From positions 1 to 64,000 of the forward strand of contig JASCOC010000002.1 in NCBI GenBank assembly GCA_029959605.1: a stretch of DNA of 64,000 bases, given 5' to 3'. This document shows positions 13,340 through 23,538 of the stretch, piece by piece. The first letter of the stretch is position 1. Each line of letters starts with the position of its first letter. The notes beneath the pieces were generated by a model. That model saw only the letters and a list, made by a program, of their open reading frames with translations. It was not told the DNA's origin and did no database searches. The stretch is from Lysobacteraceae bacterium PS02340 (GTDB lineage: Bacteria > Pseudomonadota > Gammaproteobacteria > Xanthomonadales > Xanthomonadaceae). Position numbers and translations under genes: made by a program.

Positions 13340-13981
13340 ATGCGCTCGATGATCCGTCATACCCGCTGGTTTGCCGCCGCTGCCGTGCTGATGGTAGCCG
13401 GCCTCGCGCAGGCCGCCGATGCGCGCCCGCAGCTCGAGCAGTTCACGCGCGGTCTCAAGGGCCTCGAAGCGCAGTTCACCCAGCAGGTCGCCGACGGCAA
13501 CGGCCGGGTCAAGGAAAGTTCGAGCGGCACGCTGGCGCTGTCCGCGCCGCGCCTGTTCCGCTGGGAATACGTGAAGCCGTATCCGCAACTGATCGTCGCC
13601 GATGGCCGCACGGTATGGGTCTTCGATCCCGACCTGCAGCAGGTCACGCGTCGCTCGCAGGGCAGCGAGGAACAGGACAGCCCGCTGGCCGCGCTGATCG
13701 ACCCGTCCAAGCTCGACCGCGACTTCAGCGTCGCCGAGGCCGGCAGCGCCGGTGGTCTGAACTGGCTCGAGCTGCGTCCCAAGCGCACCGAGAACGCCGC
13801 GTTCGAACGCGCCCGTCTGGGCTTCGGCAGCGACGGCAGCCTGTCGCGCATGGAAATCCACGACACGCTGGGTCAGCGCACGACGATCGGTTTCAGCGGC
13901 TGGAAGCGCAATCCGACGTTCGCCGCCGACACCTTCCGCTACACGCCGCCTGCGGGCGTGGATGTGGTGGGTGAGGAATAA
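13340..13981 (+). CDS. lolA: Outer membrane lipoprotein carrier protein LolA
   Basis: LolA shuttles lipoproteins across the periplasm from LolCDE to LolB. The 213-residue precursor has a signal peptide (hydrophobic WFAAAAVLMVAGLAQA) and the LolA core with FTRGLKGLEAQFTQQV, GTLALSAPRLFRWEYVKPYPQLIVADG and WVFDPDLQQVT. It lies 134 bases after ftsK on the same strand; the ftsK-lolA-rarA order is a widely conserved gammaproteobacterial arrangement. Here a repeat and a minus-strand gene separate lolA from rarA. Confidence 0.96.
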   Translation: MRSMIRHTRWFAAAAVLMVAGLAQAADARPQLEQFTRGLKGLEAQFTQQVADGNGRVKESSSGTLALSAPRLFRWEYVKPYPQLIVADGRTVWVFDPDLQQVTRRSQGSEEQDSPLAALIDPSKLDRDFSVAEAGSAGGLNWLELRPKRTENAAFERARLGFGSDGSLSRMEIHDTLGQRTTIGFSGWKRNPTFAADTFRYTPPAGVDVVGEE

Positions 13982-14007
13982 GCAACGCACCTCGACTGCT
14001 GCATGAG

Positions 14008-14088
14008 CCGTCGTCCCAGCGAAAGCTGGGACCCATCTTGATCTTGCTTTATCGCGAAAATGGGTCCCAGCTTTCGCTGGGACGACGG
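14008..14088. repeat. 29-bp perfect inverted repeat made of nested hairpins
   Basis: The 29-base arms at 14008-14036 and 14060-14088 are exact reverse complements around a 23-base spacer. Each arm also contains its own smaller stem-loop (CCCAGC-GAAA-GCTGGG and its complement). The unit can thus fold as one long hairpin or as two small ones. It lies between the convergent lolA and TIKI/ChaN-like genes. The shape suggests an interspersed MITE-like or REP-like element that may also terminate transcription. Confidence 0.75.
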
Positions 14089-14137
14089 TCGAGTTGCGGC
14101 CGTCTGCTGCCGTGATTGTGGGCGCAATACGGCTGAC

Positions 14138-14995
14138 TCAGGTATCGGGATCGGTCTCTCCAATCTGCCGGATGGGCGTGAACACCGGCAGCACCAGCCG
14201 GTAGTCGAACGGCGAGCCCGCACCCTCGCGACCGCCACCCCGCGATGGCGCGACATCGACGATCCCGCACGCTTCTCCGCACGCCCAGTACGCACCACGC
14301 GCCGCCGTGACATTCACCGAGTACGGCGCCAGATCCTGCAGCAGGGCGGTCATCGGCTGCGCCGGCAATCCCGCAGGCGCGTCGGCGGGTCGAAGGTGCA
14401 TCGCATGCACGTTGCCGGTCACTACTACGATGCGGCCACGCGGAAATCCGTTATGTGCCCGACGCAGGACCTGCGCCATCGCCACCTCGCAGGTCCCGCG
14501 TCGGTAGCAGCGGACATCGCGCGGATCGAAGGGCAGGACCGCGACATCGCGTCCGGAGATTTTCAGCCTGCCGACGCGCTGGATCAGGGCGAGCACGTCC
14601 TCGCTGCGGCGACCGTCGTTCTCGTCCACGGCGACGCGCCACCACGGGCGTGCCCGCAAGGCCTCGATCGCGTCATCGGACCCGCCAGAGACCACCGCAT
14701 CACGGATGGTCGCGTGTTCGCCGGCCGGAATCTCCAGCGCGAGCAGCAGCGGCGATGCCGTGCTCCAGTGTTCGACCAGATCGCCTGCCAGCAGCGGAAT
14801 CTCGCGGGTGCCGTGCATCTCGCCGAGGACCACGAGCCGATGGTCGCCGCTTTCGCGGACCAGCGTGTCGAGTGCATCACTGCGCCAGTCCACGGCAGCC
14901 GTCGTCGAAGCGGCGAGCCACAGAAGGCCGCCGGCGAGCCACTTCAGTTGCAGCGTTGCGGTTGTGATCACGTCCGTGTGTCGCAATATCGTCAT
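14138..14995 (-). CDS. Exported TIKI/ChaN-superfamily-like protein
   Basis: The 285-residue protein has an N-terminal hydrophobic segment (WLAGGLLWLAASTTAA) compatible with a signal peptide. The mature part starts with a strand-loop containing VVLGEMHGTREIP and later has VVVTGNVHAMHL. Such GE.H and G..H elements occur in the TIKI/ChaN (haem-uptake) and erythromycin-esterase-like superfamily. Function is not known and the family call is tentative. GGAG lies 8 bases before the ATG. A GTG eight codons in is an alternative start. It is divergent from rarA with only 40 bases between starts. Confidence 0.6.
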   Translation of the reverse strand: MTILRHTDVITTATLQLKWLAGGLLWLAASTTAAVDWRSDALDTLVRESGDHRLVVLGEMHGTREIPLLAGDLVEHWSTASPLLLALEIPAGEHATIRDAVVSGGSDDAIEALRARPWWRVAVDENDGRRSEDVLALIQRVGRLKISGRDVAVLPFDPRDVRCYRRGTCEVAMAQVLRRAHNGFPRGRIVVVTGNVHAMHLRPADAPAGLPAQPMTALLQDLAPYSVNVTAARGAYWACGEACGIVDVAPSRGGGREGAGSPFDYRLVLPVFTPIRQIGETDPDT

Positions 14996-15035
14996 CCCGG
15001 CACTCCGTTGCAGACTCAGGCCACAGGTTAATCGC

Positions 15036-16406
15036 GTGCCCCGTTCCCGCCCATCCCGCGCCGACGGCGGCGATCTGCTGCAGGTCGACCGCAGCGCCAT
15101 GCGTCCGCTGGCCGAACGTATGCGGCCGGCCAGGCTCGACGAAATGGTCGGCCAGCGTCGTCTGGTCGCCGAAGGCACCGCGCTGCGCACGGCGGTCGAG
15201 GCCGGCAAGATTCATTCGATGGTGCTGTGGGGACCGCCGGGTTGCGGCAAGACCACGCTGGCGCTGCTGTTGGCGCATTACGCGGACGCGGAGTTCAAGG
15301 CGATCTCGGCGGTGCTGTCGGGCCTGCCCGAAGTGCGCCAGGTGCTGGCCGAAGCCGCGCACCGTTTCGATGGCGGGCGCCGCACGGTGCTGTTCGTCGA
15401 CGAGGTGCACCGCTTCAACAAGACCCAGCAGGACGCGTTCCTGCCGCACATCGAACGCGGCACGATCGTGTTCGTCGGCGCGACCACCGAGAACCCGTCG
15501 TTCGAACTCAACTCCGCGCTGCTGTCGCGCTGCCGCGTGCACGTCATGGAGTCGGTGTCGCCCGACGACATCCTCGAATCGCTGAACCGTGCGCTGGCTG
15601 ATGCCGAGCGCGGACTGGGCGATCGCGGGTTGCGAATTGCAGAGGATCTGCTGCGGCTGATCGCGGTGGCGGCCGACGGCGATGTGCGACGCGCACTGAC
15701 GCTGCTGGAGATCGCCGCCGAACTGGCGGGCGAGGGCGGCGAAGTCACCGGCAGTACGATCGAGCAGGTGCTGGCCGATCGCACGCGTCGGTTCGACAAG
15801 GGGGGCGAGCAGTTCTACGACCAGATCTCGGCACTGCACAAATGCGTGCGCAGTTCGAATCCCGATGCCGCGCTGTACTGGCTGACGCGGATGCTCGATG
15901 GCGGATGCGACCCCGGCTATCTCGCCCGGCGCATGACGCGCATGGCGGTGGAGGATGTCGGTCTGGCCGATCCGCGTGCGCTGCAGATGTCCATCGATGC
16001 CTGGGACACGTACGACCGTCTCGGCAGTCCCGAGGGCGAGCTCGCGCTCGCGCAACTGGTGATCTATCTGGCCAGCACCGCGAAATCCAATGCCGGCTAC
16101 ATGGCCTTCAACCAGGCCAAGCGCGACGTGCGCGAGTACGGCACGCAGGACGTGCCGATGCATTTCCGCAATGCGCCGACCAAGCTGATGAAGGAACTCG
16201 GCTATGGCACCGGCTACCAGTACGACCACGACACCGAAGGCGGGATCGCGCTCGATCAGACCGCATTTCCGGATGCGATGGGCGAACGGGTCTACTACCA
16301 GCCGGTCGCGCGCGGCATGGAGATCAAGCTCAAGGACAAGCTCGACGTCCTGCGCGCCGCACGCGCGGAAGCAATCCGCAAGGCCCGCGAGGCCGGCGAC
16401 GACTGA
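15036..16406 (+). CDS. rarA: Replication-associated recombination protein A (AAA ATPase)
   Basis: RarA (MgsA) is a DnaX/RuvB-like AAA+ ATPase that acts at stalled replication forks and interacts with SSB. The 456-residue protein shows LAERMRPARLDEMVGQ, Walker A GPPGCGKT at 66-73, Walker B LFVDEVHRFNK, sensor VGATTENPSF, and the C-terminal tetramerisation domain including KSNAGYMAFNQAKRDVREYGTQDVPMHFRNAPT. The GTG start is chosen because it gives the family's usual N-terminus. An ATG at 15099 (AMRPLAER) would remove part of it. Confidence 0.94.
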   Translation: MPRSRPSRADGGDLLQVDRSAMRPLAERMRPARLDEMVGQRRLVAEGTALRTAVEAGKIHSMVLWGPPGCGKTTLALLLAHYADAEFKAISAVLSGLPEVRQVLAEAAHRFDGGRRTVLFVDEVHRFNKTQQDAFLPHIERGTIVFVGATTENPSFELNSALLSRCRVHVMESVSPDDILESLNRALADAERGLGDRGLRIAEDLLRLIAVAADGDVRRALTLLEIAAELAGEGGEVTGSTIEQVLADRTRRFDKGGEQFYDQISALHKCVRSSNPDAALYWLTRMLDGGCDPGYLARRMTRMAVEDVGLADPRALQMSIDAWDTYDRLGSPEGELALAQLVIYLASTAKSNAGYMAFNQAKRDVREYGTQDVPMHFRNAPTKLMKELGYGTGYQYDHDTEGGIALDQTAFPDAMGERVYYQPVARGMEIKLKDKLDVLRAARAEAIRKAREAGDD

Positions 16407-16529
16407 GCGTCAGCGGATTTTCTGACGACGCCTGCGGCCCGCGACCGAAACCGCGCGGGCGTTCGCACGATGGTGCAGGCAGTGGCACGCGCGCACGCTC
16501 GAGGCGGTTCTTCCATGGAGGGAATGCCG

Positions 16530-16949
16530 ATGCGGATCTGCGCAATCCTGCTGCTGTGCGTCGCGTTTCTGTTCGTCGACTTGCCGGTCGCCGCGCAGTC
16601 GGTGCACAAATGCGCCGATGGTCGCGGTGGCCATCGTTACCAGTCCCAGCCTTGCGCCGATGGCGAAAGCCTGCGGGTGTGGACGGCCGAGGTGCAGGAT
16701 CCGCCGGCAGCGACGGCAACGCAGCGCCCGGCGAAACCGCCGACGCAGCGTCGTGCGGCCGCGTCGACGCGGGACCGTCCAACGCGCGCGACGACGCCTC
16801 GACGCGACGACCAGTACGCGCGATGTCTGGCCGCACGCGCCAGTCGCGAAAACGCCTTGCGCAAGCTCGGCACACAGCGCCGCTACGACGATCTGCGTCG
16901 GCTGAACGAGCGCGTGTCCGCGGTGTGCAATCACCGCGGACGCGGCTGA
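16530..16949 (+). CDS. Exported DUF4124-like small protein
   Basis: The 139-residue protein starts MRICAILLLCVAFLFVDLPVAAQ, a clear signal peptide. A short DUF4124-like module follows (VHKCADGRGGHRYQSQPC), with two cysteines that could form a disulfide. The rest is a low-complexity basic Pro/Ala/Arg/Thr stretch and a charged C-terminal helix with two more cysteines (YARCLAARAS and SAVCNH). GGAGG sits 8 bases before the ATG at 16530 and decides between three clustered ATGs. A related protein is encoded at 35460-35873. No function is known. Confidence 0.75.
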   Translation: MRICAILLLCVAFLFVDLPVAAQSVHKCADGRGGHRYQSQPCADGESLRVWTAEVQDPPAATATQRPAKPPTQRRAAASTRDRPTRATTPRRDDQYARCLAARASRENALRKLGTQRRYDDLRRLNERVSAVCNHRGRG

Positions 16950-16961
16950 AGTGCCGGTCGA

Positions 16962-17312
16962 TCAGGGATTGCAGGGGCGGTTGGTGCCTTCCCATCCGTT
17001 CGGCAGGCGACGGATGACCTGACCGCCGGCGCAGCGCTCGCCGGATTCGAGCGGGGTCGAACGGTAGGCCACCAGCTTCGGCGCGGCGGGCGCAGCGACG
17101 GCCGGCTTCGGGTATTCGTAGATCACCCGCTCGGGCGAGGGCAGATGGCCGAGCTGGCGGGAAAACGCGCCTGCATCGTCATCGCTGCGGCTGGCATGCA
17201 GCCAGGCCGCATTGGATGCGACCAGCAGGGCCAGCAGCACGATCGCCATGGCCTGCCAGGTCGAACGCCGCCAGCGGGCGGGAAACAGGAACACGTTGCG
17301 TTGCCGATCCAC
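16962..17312 (-). CDS. Single-pass membrane protein of unknown function
   Basis: The 116-residue product has a basic N-terminus (MDRQRNVFLFPARWRRS), one membrane segment (MAIVLLALLVASNAAWL) and a periplasmic tail. The tail contains two cysteines near the end (GERCAGGQVIRRLPNGWEGTNRPC). The C-terminal pattern resembles small exported modules in which a Cys pair brackets an aromatic/basic core. I do not recognise the family. It converges with the DUF4124-like gene, with only 12 bases between their ends. Confidence 0.6.
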   Translation of the reverse strand: MDRQRNVFLFPARWRRSTWQAMAIVLLALLVASNAAWLHASRSDDDAGAFSRQLGHLPSPERVIYEYPKPAVAAPAAPKLVAYRSTPLESGERCAGGQVIRRLPNGWEGTNRPCNP

Positions 17313-17542
17313 GATGCGCTCCGGAGTCCAGACAGACCAGATTCGATGCTAGGCGCCGGGTGCGGGGCGGACCACTAGGGGGAACCCTGTAAACGTTTTC
17401 CTGTGCATCCAATGAGGGTGCACGCATCGGGCGGCCAAGGGCGCCTGCATGAACCGGTCAGGCACATCGCGTCAACCGCCGCAGGGCAGCAAAGAGGCGT
17501 TGAAGGCCAATCCGGGAACCCATGGCGCATCGCGTTTCGAGG

Positions 17543-17558
17543 GTGTACAAATGTACAC
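17543..17558. promoter_or_regulatory. LexA2-type SOS operator before lexA2-imuA-imuB-dnaE2
   Basis: GTGTACAAATGTACAC is a perfect 7+7 palindrome around AA. Its TGTACAAATGTACA core matches, as I recall, the box reported for Xanthomonas LexA2 and differs from the E. coli CTGT-N8-ACAG box. It ends one base before the lexA2 start at 17560 and overlaps an upstream in-frame ATG (17551), so bound LexA2 would cover the start region. Confidence 0.85.
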
Positions 17559-17559
17559 C

Positions 17560-18159
17560 ATGAGTGATCTGTCCCCCCAGCGTGCCGCCGTCCTCGAATT
17601 CCTGCGCGAGCGCATCGCCGCCGGTGCGCCGCCGAGTCTGGCCGAGATCGCCGTCGCGTTCGGTTTCGCTTCGCGCAATGCCGCGCAGAAACACGTGCAG
17701 GCGCTGGTGTCGGCCGGACTCGTGGAATTGCAGGCCGGGCAGAAGCGCGGGCTGCGGCTGCCGGGTCAGGGCGACCGCATGGCCGCGTTGCCGGTGCTCG
17801 GACGCGTGGCCGCCGGCGTGCCGATCGGTCCGGACACCGGCAGCGATCGCGTGCTGTGGCTGGACCGCAGCCTGTTCTCGCTGCGTCCGGATTACCTGCT
17901 TCGGGTCGAGGGCGATTCGATGATCGACGACGGCATCCTCGAGGGCGATCTCGTCGGCGTGCACCGCAGTCGCGATGCACGCGACGGCCAGACCGTCGTC
18001 GCACGACTGGACGATGCCATCACCATCAAGCGGCTCGAACACCGCGAAGGCGGCGTGCGTCTGCTGCCGCGCAATCCCGCGCATGCGCCGATCGTGATCG
18101 CTGCCGATGCGGACTTCGCGATCGAAGGCCTGTACTGCGGCCTGGTGCGGCAGGGCTGA
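17560..18159 (+). CDS. lexA2: LexA2-type SOS repressor
   Basis: This autocleaving repressor controls the mutagenesis cassette that follows. The 199-residue protein has an N-terminal winged helix (PQRAAVLEFLRERIAAGAPPSLAEIAVAFGF) and a C-terminal S24 peptidase domain. The cleavage site A85-G86, the nucleophile S120 in GDSM and the general base K157 are all visible. The ATG at 17560 is preferred over one three codons upstream because the latter lies inside the operator. imuA starts one base after the stop, indicating an autoregulated operon. Confidence 0.93.
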   Translation: MSDLSPQRAAVLEFLRERIAAGAPPSLAEIAVAFGFASRNAAQKHVQALVSAGLVELQAGQKRGLRLPGQGDRMAALPVLGRVAAGVPIGPDTGSDRVLWLDRSLFSLRPDYLLRVEGDSMIDDGILEGDLVGVHRSRDARDGQTVVARLDDAITIKRLEHREGGVRLLPRNPAHAPIVIAADADFAIEGLYCGLVRQG

Positions 18160-18160
18160 C

Positions 18161-18778
18161 GTGGCGCCTGCGCTCCAATCGCTGGAGGCCCTGCTCGCCG
18201 CGCGCACGGTGTGGTCGGCCGGGCGCGGTACGCGCTGCGCCGATATCGGCCAGCCGACCGGACATGCCGCGCTCGATGCCGCACTGCCGGGCGGTGGCTG
18301 GCCGCCGCGTGCATTGACCGAACTGCTGCTGCCGGCCGATGGCGTCGGCGAAATTTCGCTGCTGTTTCCGGCGCTCTCGCGCATCACCGCCGCCGGCGGG
18401 CGCGTGGTGCTGGTCGCGCCGCCGTGCATTCCGTATGCACCGGCGTGGCAGGCGGCGGGCGTGCGGCTGGACGCGCTGGATGTCGTCGAGGCCTCCCCTG
18501 CCGATGCGCTGTGGGCCTTCGAGCAGTGCCTGCGCAGCGGCGCCTGCGCGGCGGTGCTGGGCTGGCCCGATACCGGCGATGCGCGGTTGATGCGGCGCCT
18601 GCAGGTCGCCGCCGACAGCGGCGATTGCCACGCCTTCGCACTGCGCGACCGGCGCCATGCGGCGAATGCATCGCCGGCCGCGTTGCGGCTGGAATATCTG
18701 CCCGAGGTGCAGGCCTGGCAGGTGCGCAAATGCCGCGGCGGGCAGGTGCCGTCGCATCCGTTGCGATTGGCGAGCTGA
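18161..18778 (+). CDS. imuA: Translesion synthesis accessory protein ImuA
   Basis: ImuA is a RecA-like accessory factor for DNA damage-induced mutagenesis with ImuB and DnaE2. The 205-residue protein begins at a GTG one base after the lexA2 stop. It has the family pattern TGHAALDAALPGGGWPPRALTELLLPADGVGEISLL, followed by RVVLVAPPCIPYAPAW and a C-terminal WQVRKCRGG segment. The RecA-like core lacks an obvious intact Walker A lysine motif. It is the second gene of the SOS operon; imuB starts 11 bases later. Confidence 0.92.
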   Translation: MAPALQSLEALLAARTVWSAGRGTRCADIGQPTGHAALDAALPGGGWPPRALTELLLPADGVGEISLLFPALSRITAAGGRVVLVAPPCIPYAPAWQAAGVRLDALDVVEASPADALWAFEQCLRSGACAAVLGWPDTGDARLMRRLQVAADSGDCHAFALRDRRHAANASPAALRLEYLPEVQAWQVRKCRGGQVPSHPLRLAS

Positions 18779-18789
18779 ATGATCCTGCG

Positions 18790-20211
18790 ATGCTCTGGGC
18801 CTGTCTTCTCCTGCCGCAACTGGCGCTCGACGCCGTTCTCCGTCGTCTGCCGGATCCCGACGCACCGTTCGCGCTGGTCGAAGGGCCCGCGCAGCTGCGC
18901 ACGCTGCACAGCGTCAACGACGCGGCCGGCGCGCATGGACTGAAGGCCGGCATGCGCCTGTCGGCCGCGCATGCGCTGCTGGCCGATGTGCGCACGCAAC
19001 CGCACGATCCGCTGGCCGAATCGACGGCGCATCGCTTTCTGGCCGCCTGGGCGTATCGCCATAGCTCGCTGGTGAGCCAGCAGTGGTCGCGCGCGATCGT
19101 GCTCGAAGTGCAGGCGAGCTTCCGCCTGTTCGGGCCGTGGTCGCAGTTCGAACGCACGCTGCGCGAGGAACTGTCGGCGCTGGGTTTCGCACATCGCATC
19201 GCGCTCGCGCCGTCGCCGACCGCCGCGCGGGTGCTGGTGGGTCTGCGCGATGGATTCGCGGTCACCGGCGCTGCGGACCTGTCGGCGCTGCTGGATCGCA
19301 CGCCGGTGCGTCGTGCCGCATTGCCGGGCGATGCCGGCGAACGTCTGTACCGCATGGGCGTACGCACACTCGGCGCATTGCGTGAATTGCCCGGCGCAGG
19401 CGTGCAACGCCGGTTCGGCGGGGACGTGCTGGCGCACGTGCGCAGGCTGTATGGCGAGAGCGACGATCCGGTCGCCTGCTACACGCCGCCGGACCGCTTC
19501 GACATGCGCGTCGAGCTGGGTTACGAAGTGGAAGCGCATCCGCCGCTGCTGTTTCCGTTGCGGCGCCTGATCAACGACCTGTGCACGTATCTGTCCGCGC
19601 GCGATGGTGGCGTGCAGCGTTTCGTGATCGGGCTGGAGCATGAAGAAGGCAGTACCGATGTCGAGGTCGGCCTGCTCGCGCCCGAGCGCACGTCGACGAT
19701 GCTGTTCGAACTCGCGCGCAACCGGCTCGAACGCACCGAAATCGCCAGGCCCGTCGTCGCGATGCGCCTGCTCGCGCGCGAGCTGCCGCCGTTCGTGCCG
19801 GCCGCGCGCGATCTGTTCGATACGCGGCCGCAGCAGGCGCTCGACTGGCCGCATCTGCGCGAACGTCTGCGCGCGCGGCTCGGCGACGATGCGGTCTATC
19901 GCGTGACACCAGCCGGCGATCCGCGCCCCGAACGCGCATGGTCGCGCCGCATCGGCGATGGCGGTGGCGCGATTGCGGATGCGCCTGCGCGTCCGCCGCG
20001 TCCGGCCTGGCTGCTGCCGCAACCTGTACCGCTGCACGATGCCGGCCTGCGTATCGTGTCCGGGCCGGAGCGTCTGGAAAGCGGCTGGTGGGACGATGCC
20101 GATGCGCGCCGCGATTACTACGTCGTGGAAACCCGCGAGGGCCAGCGCGGCTGGGCCTTCGTGCCGCCGGGCCGCTTCGACGGCTGGATGCTGCACGGCT
20201 GGTTCGCATGA
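18790..20211 (+). CDS. imuB: ImuB, inactive Y-family polymerase-like protein
   Basis: ImuB is a Y-family polymerase homologue that lacks catalytic residues and bridges the beta clamp, ImuA and DnaE2. The 473-residue product starts [19 protein letters not shown]. It carries the polymerase-like fold ([51 protein letters not shown]) without the acidic triad expected of an active enzyme. The C-terminal part ([22 protein letters not shown]) is typical of ImuB. Its stop overlaps the dnaE2 start by ATGA, so the two are translationally coupled. Confidence 0.93.
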   Translation: MLWACLLLPQLALDAVLRRLPDPDAPFALVEGPAQLRTLHSVNDAAGAHGLKAGMRLSAAHALLADVRTQPHDPLAESTAHRFLAAWAYRHSSLVSQQWSRAIVLEVQASFRLFGPWSQFERTLREELSALGFAHRIALAPSPTAARVLVGLRDGFAVTGAADLSALLDRTPVRRAALPGDAGERLYRMGVRTLGALRELPGAGVQRRFGGDVLAHVRRLYGESDDPVACYTPPDRFDMRVELGYEVEAHPPLLFPLRRLINDLCTYLSARDGGVQRFVIGLEHEEGSTDVEVGLLAPERTSTMLFELARNRLERTEIARPVVAMRLLARELPPFVPAARDLFDTRPQQALDWPHLRERLRARLGDDAVYRVTPAGDPRPERAWSRRIGDGGGAIADAPARPPRPAWLLPQPVPLHDAGLRIVSGPERLESGWWDDADARRDYYVVETREGQRGWAFVPPGRFDGWMLHGWFA

Positions 20212-23200
20212 GCTGGGACGATGCGATCGACGGCGTCGACCGCGACACGCCGGGCAGCCATGTGCCGCGTGCGCTGCGCGTGGCCGGGCGTCTGCGTGCG
20301 GCCGCGAACGACGACGTCGCCCACGACACCCGCGACGATCTGCCGGCATACGCAGAGTTGCACTGCCTGTCGGATTTCTCGTTCCTGCGCGGCGCGTCCA
20401 GCGCGGAGCAATTGTTCGCGCGCGCCGTGCACTGCGGCTACAGCGCGCTCGCGATCACCGACGAATGCTCGCTCGCCGGCATCGTGCGCGGGCTGGAGGC
20501 GTCGGAGGAAACCGGACTCAAGCTGATCGTCGGCAGCGAGTTCCGGCTCATCGACGACACGCGTTTCGTGCTGCTGGTCGAAACCCGCGCGGGCTATGCG
20601 CAGCTGTGTGCGCTGATCACGCGCGGCCGCCGCGCGGGCACCAAGGGCCAGTACCGGCTCTCGCGCGCGGATGTCGAAGCCGAATTCCGCGGGACAACAC
20701 CCGGGGTTTTCGCCGTGTGGTTGCCGGGTGCGACACCCGAAACGGGGCAGGGTGCGTGGCTGCGCGAGGTGTTCCCGGACCGGACCCATCTGGCGGTGGA
20801 ACTGCACCGCGAACGTGACGATGCCGAGCGTCTCGCCGCGTTGCTGGCACTGTCGCGCACGCTCGGCATCCCTGCTGTCGCCAGTGGCGACGTGCACATG
20901 GCGACGCGACGCGAACGCATCCTGCAGGACACGCTGACCGCGATCCGCCACACCACACCGATCGCCGACTGCGGCGAACATCTGTTCCGCAATGGCGAAC
21001 GGCATCTGCGTTCGCGGCGCGCGCTCGGCAACATCTACGGCGCCGACCTGATGCAGGCCGCTGTCGATCTCGCGGCGCGGTGCAGCTTCGGCATGCGCGA
21101 ACTGCATTACGACTATCCGGTCGAGCTGGTGCCCGAAGGACATACGCCGACGACGTGGTTGCGTCATCTGACGGAAGAGGGCATCCGCGTCCGCTGGCCG
21201 GACGGGCCCACCCCCAAGGTCCGCGAGCTGATCGATTTCGAGCTTGCACTGATCGCGAAGCTGAAGTACGAGGCGTTCTTCCTAACGGTCGCCGACATCG
21301 TCCGCTTCGCCCGAGGCGAGGGCATCCTGTGCCAGGGCCGTGGCTCGTCGGCGAATTCCGCGGTCTGCTACGCGCTCGCCATCACCGCGGTGAATCCGGA
21401 CGACACCCGCCTGCTGATGGCGCGCTTCCTGTCGGAGAACCGCAACGAGCCGCCCGACATCGACGTCGACTTCGAACACGAACGGCGCGAAGAGGTCATC
21501 CAGTACGTCTACGCAAAGTACGGCCGCGAACGCGCCGCGCTGGCGGCGACGGTTATCGCCTACCGCGGCAAGAGCGCCGTGCGCGATGTCGCCAAGGCTT
21601 TCGGTCTGCCGCCGGACCAGATCGCATTGCTCGCCAATTGCTATGGCTGGGGCAATGGCGAGGCGCCGATGGAACAGCGCATCAGCGAGGCAGGGTTCGA
21701 TCTCGACAATCCGCTGATCGGCAAGATTCTCGTCATCACCGAGATGTTGCGCGACCACCCGCGGCATCTGTCGCAGCACGTCGGCGGTTTCGTGATCTCC
21801 AACGAACCGCTGTCGCATCTGGTGCCGGTCGAGAATGCGGCGATGGACAACCGCACGATCATCCAGTGGGACAAGGACGATCTGGAGACCATGCAGCTGC
21901 TGAAGGTCGATTGTCTCGCGCTCGGCATGCTGACCTGCATCCGCAAGGCGCTGGATCTGGTGCGCGGCCAGCGCGGACGCGATTTCGAGATCGCGAACCT
22001 CCCGCGCGAGGATGCGCAGACCTACGCGATGATCCAGATCGCCGACACCGTCGGCGTGTTCCAGATCGAATCCCGCGCGCAGATGGCGATGCTGCCGCGG
22101 CTCAAGCCGAAAGAGTTCTACGACCTCGTGGTCGAAGTCGCGATCGTGCGGCCGGGTCCGATCCAGGGCGACATGGTGCATCCGTATCTGCGACGCCGGC
22201 AGGGACACGAGCTGGTGACGTATCCGTCCGAAGGCGTGCGCGAGATCCTCGGGCCGACGCTCGGCGTGCCGCTGTTCCAGGAGCAGGTCATGGAGCTGGT
22301 GATCCACGCCGGCTACAACGCCGACGAGGCCGATGGCCTGCGTCGTTCGATGGCGGCCTGGCGTCGCGGCGGCGACATGGAGCCGCACCGCCTGCGGATC
22401 CGCGGGTTGATGGAAGACAAGGGCTACGCGTCAGAGTTCATCGACCAGATCTTCGACCAGATCAAAGGCTTCGGCTCCTACGGCTTTCCGCAGAGCCACG
22501 CCGCCTCGTTCGCGAAGCTCGTCTACGCCAGTTGCTGGCTCAAGCGGCACGAGCCGGCGGCCTTCGCCTGCGGCCTGCTCAATGCGCAACCGATGGGGTT
22601 CTATTCGCCGAGCCAGATCGTGCAGGACGCACGTCGCGGCAGTCCGCATCGCGCGGCGGTGGAGGTGCTGCCGGTCGATGTGATGGTCAGCGATCGCGAT
22701 TGCACGCTGGTCGGCGGACGTCCGTGGCGCAGTTACGCCGATCCCGGCGCGCAGCCGGACATCCGGCTCGGCCTGCGTCTGGTCGCCGGCTTGTCGGACA
22801 CCATGGCCGACGCGATCGTCGCTGCACGCGCGCGCCGGCCGTTTTCCAGCGTCCAGGATCTGTGCCTGCGCGCCGGCCTCGACGAGAAGGCGCGCAGCGT
22901 GCTCGCCGAGTCCGGTGCGCTCGCCTCGCTGGCCGGGCATCGCAACGCGGCGCGTTGGGCGGTCTCGGGCATCGAGCGGCAACGGCCGCTGCTGCCGGGC
23001 AGTCCCGACGAAGACGTGGTCGAACTCCCGGAGCCGCGTGCGGGCGAGGAGATCCTGTCCGACTACCGCAGCACCGGCCTGACGCTGGGCCAGCACCCGA
23101 TGGCCCTGCTGCGTGCGCAGATGGCCGAGCGCCGGATCATCGGCCTGCGCGATCTGCAGCAGCGCCGGCACGGCAGTGGGGTGCACGTCGCGGGCCTCGT

Positions 23201-23456
23201 GACCCAACGCCAGCGACCGGCGACGGCCAAGGGCACGATCTTCGTCACGCTGGAAGACGAGACCGGAATGATCAACGTGATCGTCTGGCCGCACCTCGCG
23301 TTGCGGCGTCGGCGTGCGTTGCTGGAGTCGCGGCTGCTCGCGGTGCGCGGTCGCTGGGAACGCGTGGACGGCGTCGCCCATCTGATCGCCGGCGACCTGC
23401 AGGACCTCAGCGGCATGCTCGGCGGCATGCAGCTGCCGTCGCGGGATTTCCACTGA
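20208..23456 (+). CDS. dnaE2: Error-prone DNA polymerase DnaE2
   Basis: DnaE2 is the C-family polymerase that performs damage-induced mutagenic synthesis with ImuA/ImuB. The 1082-residue protein has an N-terminal PHP domain ([22 protein letters not shown]) and the catalytic aspartates in PDIDVDFEH (D417, D419 and D421 region). The fingers/clamp part includes [20 protein letters not shown]-terminal OB fold ([20 protein letters not shown]) follows, and the tau-binding tail of replicative DnaE is absent. Length is normal. It is the last gene of the LexA2-controlled operon. Confidence 0.96.
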   Translation: MSWDDAIDGVDRDTPGSHVPRALRVAGRLRAAANDDVAHDTRDDLPAYAELHCLSDFSFLRGASSAEQLFARAVHCGYSALAITDECSLAGIVRGLEASEETGLKLIVGSEFRLIDDTRFVLLVETRAGYAQLCALITRGRRAGTKGQYRLSRADVEAEFRGTTPGVFAVWLPGATPETGQGAWLREVFPDRTHLAVELHRERDDAERLAALLALSRTLGIPAVASGDVHMATRRERILQDTLTAIRHTTPIADCGEHLFRNGERHLRSRRALGNIYGADLMQAAVDLAARCSFGMRELHYDYPVELVPEGHTPTTWLRHLTEEGIRVRWPDGPTPKVRELIDFELALIAKLKYEAFFLTVADIVRFARGEGILCQGRGSSANSAVCYALAITAVNPDDTRLLMARFLSENRNEPPDIDVDFEHERREEVIQYVYAKYGRERAALAATVIAYRGKSAVRDVAKAFGLPPDQIALLANCYGWGNGEAPMEQRISEAGFDLDNPLIGKILVITEMLRDHPRHLSQHVGGFVISNEPLSHLVPVENAAMDNRTIIQWDKDDLETMQLLKVDCLALGMLTCIRKALDLVRGQRGRDFEIANLPREDAQTYAMIQIADTVGVFQIESRAQMAMLPRLKPKEFYDLVVEVAIVRPGPIQGDMVHPYLRRRQGHELVTYPSEGVREILGPTLGVPLFQEQVMELVIHAGYNADEADGLRRSMAAWRRGGDMEPHRLRIRGLMEDKGYASEFIDQIFDQIKGFGSYGFPQSHAASFAKLVYASCWLKRHEPAAFACGLLNAQPMGFYSPSQIVQDARRGSPHRAAVEVLPVDVMVSDRDCTLVGGRPWRSYADPGAQPDIRLGLRLVAGLSDTMADAIVAARARRPFSSVQDLCLRAGLDEKARSVLAESGALASLAGHRNAARWAVSGIERQRPLLPGSPDEDVVELPEPRAGEEILSDYRSTGLTLGQHPMALLRAQMAERRIIGLRDLQQRRHGSGVHVAGLVTQRQRPATAKGTIFVTLEDETGMINVIVWPHLALRRRRALLESRLLAVRGRWERVDGVAHLIAGDLQDLSGMLGGMQLPSRDFH

Positions 23457-23538
23457 GACGCACGCCGGGGATTGGTCTGCTAATTGTTATGTTGTAACTT
23501 TCACGACTATCTTTTGCATCGCACGCAACAGGATTTCG

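Noticed and set aside
18790-20211. imuB as an active Y-family polymerase
   Set aside because: The polymerase fold is recognisable, but the expected catalytic acidic residues are not seen, and the operon context is that of ImuB, a non-catalytic scaffold.
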